Shown here in pieces: positions 59,189 to 64,000 of a DNA stretch of 64,000 bases; the stretch's first letter is position 1, and every line of letters begins with the position of its first letter. Source of the DNA: Sphingobacterium kitahiroshimense (GTDB lineage: Bacteria; Bacteroidota; Bacteroidia; Sphingobacteriales; Sphingobacteriaceae); NCBI RefSeq assembly GCF_025961315.1, contig NZ_JAOQNK010000001.1, forward strand, positions 4,650,001 to 4,714,000, in the 5' to 3' direction. The translations under genes and the position numbers were made by a program. The notes below the pieces were generated by a model, which saw only the letters and a list, made by a program, of their open reading frames with translations, made no database searches and had not been told where the DNA came from.

Positions 59189-59590
59189 TTATGAGATGAA
59201 TTTTTTGCGGTTGTGTTCTGTTGGTATTTCGCATTGATCTATTTTACCAAACCAGCGATACCTATTTTTCGCGATATAATCATAACAACTGTCTCGCCAG
59301 GAAGTTGGTATCAACTTGAAAATAGCAAGAATTTTAAAGGGATATCCTAAATCCATTGCGATAAATAATGCCGCAGTACTTTTTACTAAAACCTTTTGAT
59401 TTCTAACGTATACAATGGAGTCCGTATTTGACGGCAGACCGCTGATAAAATCCTGTGCAATTTTCGACTGCAGGGAAGCAAATCTAAACTGATCTTTTTT
59501 GTCTTTCTTGATGATAAAATTGACTGTATTGTTGCAGAAATTGCAGACCCCGTCAAATAAAATAAGCTGTTTAATTTCTGCTTTCATCAA
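59189..59590 (-). CDS. DCC family thiol-disulfide oxidoreductase-like protein (YuxK/DUF393)
   Basis: A 133-residue protein with the family motif F-D-G-V-C-N-F-C-N-N at about 12-21, giving the D-x-x-C-x-x-C that names the DCC family, followed by F-A-S-L-Q-S and a C-terminal W-R-D-S-C-Y-D-Y-I-A-K-N-R. It probably reduces or oxidises thiols. The predicted start at 59590 is the first of two adjacent ATGs. It precedes the dehydrogenase gene by 11 bases and follows the ribBA terminator, so those two form a unit distinct from ribBA, though readthrough is possible. Confidence 0.8.
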   Translation of the reverse strand: MMKAEIKQLILFDGVCNFCNNTVNFIIKKDKKDQFRFASLQSKIAQDFISGLPSNTDSIVYVRNQKVLVKSTAALFIAMDLGYPFKILAIFKLIPTSWRDSCYDYIAKNRYRWFGKIDQCEIPTEHNRKKFIS

Positions 59591-59605
59591 TTGAAATTAT
59601 AAATA

Positions 59606-59636
59606 AAAAGGGAGAACTTCCGAACTCCCTTTTACA
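59606..59636 (-). terminator. Terminator of ribBA
   Basis: Stem AAAAGGGAG (59606-59614) with CTCCCTTTT (59625-59633) and a 10-base loop; minus-strand exit is T/A-rich. Confidence 0.75.
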
Positions 59637-59643
59637 AGTATGA

Positions 59644-60858
59644 TTAAAGATTCTTCATAATGGTATGTCCCATTCGATCTCTTTTAGTTTTTAAATATTG
59701 CTCGTTATAAGGATTTGATTTGATTTCTATAGCAACATTATCCACGATTTCTAATCCATAACCGACTAATCCAGCTCTTTTTGCAGGATTGTTAGACATT
59801 AAACGCATCTTTGTTACTCCTAGATTGCGTAAGATTTGTGCTCCGATTCCATAATCGCGTAAATCGGCTTTGAAACCTAATTGTGTATTGGCATCAACAG
59901 TATCAACTCCATTTTCTTGCAGTTTATAGGCTTGTAATTTATTAACAAGGCCTATTCCACGACCTTCTTGATTCATATACACAATAACCCCTTTACCTTC
60001 TTTTTGGATCATTTCCATTGCTTTGTGTAACTGTGGACCACAGTCACAACGGCATGAGCCAAAGATGTCACCTGTAAGACAAGAGCTATGTACGCGTACT
60101 AGAATTGGTTCATCTTCTGTCCATTCCCCTTTATAAAGCGCGAGATGATGTTCTCCTGTATCTTTTTGGGTGTAAGCTTTCAATTTGAAATCACCAAATG
60201 CTGTTGGCATATCCACTTGAACTTCTTCGACGATAAGTGAATCATGTTTAAGACGATATTCGATTAGGTCTTCAATACTTACAATTTTTAAATCAAAGCG
60301 CTTTGCTACTTCCATTAATTCCGGAAGTCTAGCCATTTCACCATCTTCTTTTAAAATTTCGACCAATACACCTGCAGGTTCGAAACCAGCAAGGCGAGCT
60401 AGATCTACAGTAGCTTCTGTGTGTCCTGTACGACGTAAAACACCACCATCTTTTGCAATTAGTGGAAAAATATGTCCTGGACGGCCAAGCTCAACAGGGT
60501 CAATATTAGGATCAATAAGTGCTTTGATCGTTTTTGAACGATCTGATGCAGAAATTCCTGTTGTACAACCGTAACCTTGTAAGTCAACTGAAACAGTGAA
60601 GTTAGTCTCATAAACAGCGGTATTTTTACCTACCATTAATTCTAAATTCAATTCATCACAACGCTCTTTTGTTAAAGGTGCACAGACTAATCCTCTTCCG
60701 TGAGTTGCCATGAAGTTGATCACTTCCGGTGTTGCATTTCTGGCTGCTGTAACAAAATCACCTTCATTTTCGCGGTCTTCATCATCCACTACGATGATCA
60801 CTTTGCCAGCTTTTATATCTTCGATTGCTTCTTCAATCGTGTTTAATTTGAAATCCAT
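59644..60858 (-). CDS. ribBA: Bifunctional 3,4-dihydroxy-2-butanone 4-phosphate synthase / GTP cyclohydrolase II
   Basis: A 404-residue fusion. The N-terminal DHBP synthase (RibB) domain has V-V-D-D-E-D-R-E-N-E-G-D and G-H-I-F-P-L; the C-terminal GTP cyclohydrolase II (RibA) domain has H-S-S-C-L-T-G-D-I-F-G-S-C-R-C-D-C-G with the three zinc cysteines and Y-M-N-Q-E-G-R-G-I-G. Together they make both precursors of riboflavin. The fused form is common in Bacteroidota. A TACCTTTG element lies 22 bases before the ATG, leaving no room for an FMN riboswitch. Confidence 0.95.
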   Translation of the reverse strand: MDFKLNTIEEAIEDIKAGKVIIVVDDEDRENEGDFVTAARNATPEVINFMATHGRGLVCAPLTKERCDELNLELMVGKNTAVYETNFTVSVDLQGYGCTTGISASDRSKTIKALIDPNIDPVELGRPGHIFPLIAKDGGVLRRTGHTEATVDLARLAGFEPAGVLVEILKEDGEMARLPELMEVAKRFDLKIVSIEDLIEYRLKHDSLIVEEVQVDMPTAFGDFKLKAYTQKDTGEHHLALYKGEWTEDEPILVRVHSSCLTGDIFGSCRCDCGPQLHKAMEMIQKEGKGVIVYMNQEGRGIGLVNKLQAYKLQENGVDTVDANTQLGFKADLRDYGIGAQILRNLGVTKMRLMSNNPAKRAGLVGYGLEIVDNVAIEIKSNPYNEQYLKTKRDRMGHTIMKNL

Positions 60859-60880
60859 TGATATCTTAAATGTATTTATA

Positions 60881-60888
60881 CAAAGGTA
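60881..60888 (-). promoter_or_regulatory. TAnnTTTG -7 element for ribBA
   Basis: TACCTTTG on the minus strand, 22 bases before the ATG at 60858. Confidence 0.55.
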
Positions 60889-60935
60889 GTGTAGTATTCT
60901 CTTTTAATTATAATGAGCAAGTCAAAATGAGCTTA

Positions 60936-62411
60936 TTATTGCAATTTTGCCTTCTTTTTACCAATCTTACTTTTAATCCAATTCAATCCAGCTTCAGCTT
61001 TTATTTTATACTGATCAATATCAAATAAGGCCGAGTCAGTGGTTGATTTATACGTTAAAAATCCAGCTAATGGCGATAATATGATAATGGCCATCCACAT
61101 CCCTAAAATAGGTGAAATTGCACCGTCCTTTGCTGATTTCTCTGCTACGGTGGAAATAATGTGGTAAATAAGAAAGAATATAATAGCCATGATAACAGGT
61201 AGACCAAGCCCACCTTTACGAATAATAGCTCCTAAAGGCGCACCAATAGCAAATAATAAAAGACATGAGACAGCTAATGTAAATTTCCGATGAAACTCAA
61301 TGCGGTACCGGATGTCTTTGCCATTTAAATCTTTGTAATCAGGTAATTTGTTACTCAAATCATCTTTCATGTAGTTTAACTGACTCAACGCATTTCCTGT
61401 AATTTGTGCACGCTGTTCGGGAAGAACAAGATCTTCTAATAAATTATTAAAAGGTTTTACCGAAGCAGGTTTTATCTTTTTGCCTCCTTCTTGGGTATTA
61501 AAATATGGAGAATATAGATTAAAACGATTATCTACAGTAAGCGAGAGAGAGTGCTTAAGACTGTCTAATTTCATTTTATTAGAATCGGTATACACTTTTA
61601 ACTGTTTTAAGTTTAACATGGCATGATGGCTCTTAAACAAATTTTCATCTGTTCGCTGCATCTTATTCCATTCCATATCAAATTTTTGCTCAGTTTCTTT
61701 AAATTTAAATCTCGTGAACTGCTGACGGGGATCGTAGCTTTTAGAACTTTTTACGCGTGCATCTTCATAGCGAATACCGTCTTTAAGTTTTAAGATCATA
61801 TAGCTATTATCAGGAGAATTATAAATAAATCCTTCTTTAGCGATTAAAACCGTATTGCCAGCATTTCCACCTTGATTATCGTAAATCATCAAATCGTACA
61901 GGATTGTACCATTTTCATTTTTACCTTTTGCTCGTATTGAATAACCTGGAATAGTATTATTGAAAATACCAGGTTTTATTAAAAAATCAGCTTTTTTATT
62001 ACGGACATCATATAATAATGACCCCATCTTTAAATTTACGATAGGTAAAATGTAATCCGAAAAGAGAAAAGAGCTTAAACTGAAAAAACCTACTAAAATG
62101 AATAAAGGAGTCATGGCTCTTCTGAGTGAAACTCCTGCTGCTTTGATGGCAACTAGTTCGTAACTCTCTCCAAGATTACCAAAAGTCATAATGGATGACA
62201 ATAGCATAGAAAGTGGCATAGCCATAGAGATCTGAACCGCACATTGATAGCCGATTAGTTTCAGTATGACATACCATTCAAAACCTTTACCTATTAAATC
62301 ATCTATGTATTTAAATAAGAAAAGCATTAAAAGCACAAACATCACAATACAAAAAGTGACGAAAAATGGCTTTATAAAGGATTTAAGAATAAGTAAATAA
62401 ATCTTTTTCAT
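60936..62411 (-). CDS. LptF/LptG-family lipopolysaccharide export permease
   Basis: A 491-residue membrane protein. Three N-terminal membrane helices (about 10-35, 50-72 and 97-118), a large periplasmic beta-jellyroll-like region (about 125-375), then three more helices (about 383-402, 407-425 and 435-455) are the LptF/LptG layout. K-A-A-G-V-S-L-R-R-A-M-T-P-L is the conserved coupling segment. It extracts lipopolysaccharide from the inner membrane with LptB. The central domain is larger than in E. coli LptF, with a polar helical insertion (M-L-N-L-K-Q-L-K). Its partner permease gene is not adjacent. Confidence 0.85.
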   Translation of the reverse strand: MKKIYLLILKSFIKPFFVTFCIVMFVLLMLFLFKYIDDLIGKGFEWYVILKLIGYQCAVQISMAMPLSMLLSSIMTFGNLGESYELVAIKAAGVSLRRAMTPLFILVGFFSLSSFLFSDYILPIVNLKMGSLLYDVRNKKADFLIKPGIFNNTIPGYSIRAKGKNENGTILYDLMIYDNQGGNAGNTVLIAKEGFIYNSPDNSYMILKLKDGIRYEDARVKSSKSYDPRQQFTRFKFKETEQKFDMEWNKMQRTDENLFKSHHAMLNLKQLKVYTDSNKMKLDSLKHSLSLTVDNRFNLYSPYFNTQEGGKKIKPASVKPFNNLLEDLVLPEQRAQITGNALSQLNYMKDDLSNKLPDYKDLNGKDIRYRIEFHRKFTLAVSCLLLFAIGAPLGAIIRKGGLGLPVIMAIIFFLIYHIISTVAEKSAKDGAISPILGMWMAIIILSPLAGFLTYKSTTDSALFDIDQYKIKAEAGLNWIKSKIGKKKAKLQ

Positions 62412-62429
62412 CCGATCATATGTTCCTTT

Positions 62430-62458
62430 CTAAAGCTATGATATTTTTGAAGCTTTAG
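62430..62458 (-). promoter_or_regulatory. Hairpin in the leader of the LptF/LptG gene
   Basis: CTAAAGCT (62430-62437) pairs with AGCTTTAG (62451-62458) around a 13-base loop, between the promoter element and the start codon at 62411. The RBS-like GAAAGGAAC partly follows the hairpin. Confidence 0.45.
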
Positions 62459-62487
62459 AGATCTATTTAATAGACCTTATTAAGATG

Positions 62488-62495
62488 CAAAGATA
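62488..62495 (-). promoter_or_regulatory. TAnnTTTG -7 element for the LptF/LptG gene
   Basis: TATCTTTG on the minus strand, 76 bases before the ATG at 62411; it gives a leader of about 70 nt. Confidence 0.5.
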
Positions 62496-62502
62496 TACTT
62501 TT

Positions 62503-62880
62503 TTATCCTCCAATTACACTTTGGAGATACTCAATTGAATTATTCCAGATCATTTTGCGATTTTCTACATCTTCTTCTTTTGCAAAATCAGTAATGCGGA
62601 GTGCTACATCATTTGTTAATTCGTCCTGATCAATTTCTAGTTCAAAGTAATAAGGCTCGTCCTCAAGCCATTTATAGCGGATTAGTTTGTTTTCTTTAAC
62701 ATTTACAATTTTGGCTTTTTGACCTTCATCATCCCAAATAAATTCATAAATAGATTCGCGGTAATTAACATCATCGGCAAACCATTGTGATAAGGCATTT
62801 GGCTCCTGTAAATAGGGGAATAAAATTCTAGGTGAAGAATTTACTATATATTCTAAGTTCAATTTTATTTTTTCAGCCAT
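62503..62880 (-). CDS. START-like domain protein (AHSA1-type fold)
   Basis: A 125-residue protein with the START-like/SRPBCC fold: N-terminal strand K-L-N-L-E-Y-I-V-N-S-S-P, the helix L-F-P-Y-L-Q-E-P-N-A-L-S-Q-W-F-A-D, antiparallel strands with Y-F-E-L-E-I, and a C-terminal helix ending W-N-N-S-I-E-Y-L-Q-S-V. This START_2 family is widespread in Bacteroidota and of unknown function; the fold usually binds hydrophobic ligands. It lies upstream of the LptF/LptG gene, whose promoter element sits just beyond its stop codon. Confidence 0.75.
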   Translation of the reverse strand: MAEKIKLNLEYIVNSSPRILFPYLQEPNALSQWFADDVNYRESIYEFIWDDEGQKAKIVNVKENKLIRYKWLEDEPYYFELEIDQDELTNDVALRITDFAKEEDVENRKMIWNNSIEYLQSVIGG

Positions 62881-62919
62881 ATTATATGAATATTTATTTT
62901 TTATTTACTTAAAAAAATC

Positions 62920-62927
62920 TATATTTG
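62920..62927 (+). promoter_or_regulatory. TAnnTTTG -7 element for the first tRNA-Met gene
   Basis: TATATTTG, 13 bases before the first base of the tRNA; the sequence TATATTTGCAT recurs before the second tRNA copy. Confidence 0.65.
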
Positions 62928-62940
62928 CATTCCCAAAAAC

Positions 62941-63014
62941 GGCGGGGTAGCTCAGATGGTTAGAGCGCAGGATTCATAACCCTGAGGTCGGCAGTTCGAT
63001 TCTGCTCCCCGCTA
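62941..63014 (+). tRNA. tRNA-Met (CAT), copy 1
   Basis: A 74-base cloverleaf: acceptor GGCGGGG with CCCCGCT, D stem GCTC/GAGC, anticodon loop TTCATAA (CAT), variable loop AGGTC, T stem with TTCGATT loop, discriminator A. CCA is not encoded. Position 1-72 is G-U, T stem 49-65 is G-U and the top anticodon-stem pair 31-39 is an A-C mismatch. Elongator Met is most likely; an Ile2 tRNA read with lysidine also has anticodon CAT and cannot be excluded. Confidence 0.9.
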
Positions 63015-63318
63015 CAAAACTCTAACATACTTTCTAACTGTGCATTGGTTATACTTATATATATTATTGTAATAATACATATTTATTTTGTCTTTGCAAT
63101 TATTTTACAAAAAACTTTTCGATTTTAAAAATTAAAAATATTGCATGCTTAAGCTGCTGATATTTTATGTTCTCACATTTGTTTTTTTTATGATTACTAT
63201 TTGTTTCATTATAAAGTAATTGCGTTTTTTTTGTGCGCCAAGGCGCTAAAACAGTGAAAAAAAATAAAAAAAAGCTTTTTATTTGAAGGGTTATTGCTAT
63301 ATTTGCATACCGAAAAAC
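63015..63318. other. 304-base spacer between the tRNA genes
   Basis: AT-rich with no gene. It contains an AU-only inverted pair near 63062-63077, a small perfect hairpin GCGCC-AA-GGCGC (63235-63246) in an otherwise GC-poor stretch, long T and A tracts, and the second tRNA promoter element at the end. No proper terminator for the first tRNA is seen. Confidence 0.6.
63298..63305 (+). promoter_or_regulatory. TAnnTTTG -7 element for the second tRNA-Met gene
   Basis: TATATTTG, 13 bases before the first base of the tRNA, the same distance as for copy 1. Confidence 0.65.
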
Positions 63319-63392
63319 GGCGGGGTAGCTCAGATGGTTAGAGCGCAGGATTCATAACCCTGAGGTCGGCAGTTCGATCCTGCTCCCCGCTA
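63319..63392 (+). tRNA. tRNA-Met (CAT), copy 2
   Basis: Identical to the copy at 62941-63014 except for one base in the T loop (C instead of T at position 60). Same promoter spacing, no encoded CCA. A terminator follows after a few bases. Confidence 0.9.
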
Positions 63393-63395
63393 CTT

Positions 63396-63429
63396 AAAGG
63401 AGACACTATATTAGTTGTCTCCTTTTTTT
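63396..63429 (+). terminator. Terminator of the second tRNA-Met gene
   Basis: Stem AAAGGAGACA (63396-63405) with TGTCTCCTTT (63416-63425), followed by TTTT, four bases after the tRNA end. Confidence 0.85.
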
Positions 63430-63622
63430 ATGCCTAAATTTGGTGATACGATGTCTACTTCTTTATTGTTCTTAAAAAAATACTATTATATCAAAACAGT
63501 TTAACGTGGGAATGACTGGCGGTGCACTATAGCTAGGAGTATCATTTGTACAATGATCTTGCAAGCGGTAATAGTATATTTCCGGATCCTATTCTAGTTT
63601 CATGCTCTTTACCACCGTTAGT

Positions 63623-64000
63623 TCAGTCTTTAGTTAATTTTACTTCGTTTAAGAATTTAGTAATAACTTTTAGAAATTGCTCAGGATATGCGAAATGAAT
63701 ATTGTGATCCACATTTTCAAAAGCAATATGTTTGATGAAGTTGGAATGCTTTTCAGCAAGCATTTTGTTTTCTGCATAAACAGGCATAGGATCGTGAACT
63801 GAAATGGCATCTAGTATAAGTACCGGAATATTTACGTGTTTAAATATTTCAAATGGAGCTACTTTAATTATGGACGATGCATAGTTACTGACATTAGGGT
63901 TGCCAAATATTGCTTCTGACATCTGTAGACTGTCTCGCATATGATAGTATTCTTGTTGTCCGCGGTAGGTGATCCATTTTTGATCTAGCGGTTTCAAAAA
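63623..64000 (-). CDS. Alpha/beta hydrolase, C-terminal part (cut by the window edge)
   Basis: The frame is open from the window edge; the ATG at 63997 is probably internal. The last 124 residues show the end of an alpha/beta hydrolase: the acid-residue strand V-P-V-L-I-L-D-A-I-S-V-H-D-P and the His strand F-E-N-V-D-H-N-I-H-F, followed by the last helix (P-E-Q-F-L-K-V-I-T-K-F-L). The nucleophile Ser and N-terminal part lie outside. The substrate cannot be told. The 230 bases before the stop hold no gene. Confidence 0.7.
   Translation of the reverse strand, partial: FLKPLDQKWITYRGQQEYYHMRDSLQMSEAIFGNPNVSNYASSIIKVAPFEIFKHVNIPVLILDAISVHDPMPVYAENKMLAEKHSNFIKHIAFENVDHNIHFAYPEQFLKVITKFLNEVKLTKD

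Noticed and set aside
57747..59234. Dehydrogenase start at 59234
   Set aside because: It would begin inside the upstream DCC gene and add residues not typical of the family; the ATG at 59177 fits.
60859..60935. FMN riboswitch upstream of ribBA
   Set aside because: The promoter element leaves only about 15 nt of leader and no RFN-like conserved blocks are present.
63235..63246. GCGCC-AA-GGCGC hairpin as terminator of the first tRNA gene
   Set aside because: The T-run is before, not after, the stem on the plus strand, and a two-base loop is too small.

Overview
The window looks like chromosomal DNA of a Bacteroidota bacterium, most likely Sphingobacteriaceae (Sphingobacterium/Pedobacter-like). 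The base composition is AT-rich. Many genes carry the Bacteroidota promoter -7 element TAnnTTTG, and ribosome binding sites are weak or A-rich. Lineage markers include a type IX secretion sorting domain, a long-form IspG (about 670 residues), a fused RibBA, an atpBEFHAG operon without atpD/atpC beside it, a CarboxypepD_reg-type outer-membrane beta-barrel protein and two tRNA-Met(CAT) genes without an encoded CCA. No phage, IS element, CRISPR array or rRNA is visible. This is mostly core chromosome.

Layout. 1-9.4 kb: end of a radical SAM gene, a MazG-like NTP pyrophosphohydrolase, a pseudouridine synthase with a 90-bp minisatellite in its N-terminal part, a lytic transglycosylase, an ftsK-lolA pair, a DUF4397 lipoprotein and a secreted TonB_C protein. 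9.5-23 kb: tyrS, an ACP phosphodiesterase-like gene, an amino-acid permease, rlmF, kup, a very small T9SS-sorted protein, ispG, a LiaF-like membrane protein, mlaE-mlaF and a rRNA-methyltransferase-like gene. 23-33 kb: a large unassigned protein with a nitronate-monooxygenase-like glycine motif and a cysteine cluster, parE, a SPFH/GYF plus zinc-ribbon pair, and, facing it, a three-gene operon encoding a coiled-coil protein, a membrane coiled-coil protein and a membrane-anchored ASKHA (Ppx/GppA-like) protein. A cupin gene follows.

33-49 kb: a Pif1/RecD-like helicase with a C-terminal HTH domain, the ATP synthase cluster (two small accessory membrane proteins, then atpB-E-F-H-A-G), a DUF2157/DUF4401/GDYXXLXY membrane operon, fabH, clpS, an outer-membrane beta-barrel protein and a DUF1080 hydrolase. 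49-64 kb: yjjG-type phosphatase, histidine kinase/response regulator/TPR protein/hemE in one tight unit followed by hemJ, a DEAD-box helicase, a lipoprotein, a small PTP-like protein, an ABM monooxygenase, a secreted sugar isomerase-like protein, ribBA-DCC protein-semialdehyde dehydrogenase, an LptF/LptG permease, a START-like protein, two tRNA-Met genes and the end of an alpha/beta hydrolase.

Most convergent gene pairs share a strong hairpin with A/T tracts on both sides, so transcription units are well delimited. Several starts were moved downstream from the longest possible reading because a TAnnTTTG element lies at or just upstream of the longer start. The least explained content is the SPFH/zinc-ribbon locus with its convergent ASKHA/coiled-coil operon (27.2-32.4 kb), the 593-residue protein at 23.1-24.9 kb, a 49-bp perfect palindrome at 44.16 kb, a 17-bp hairpin between atpE and atpF, and a few genes whose promoter element leaves no room for a leader.
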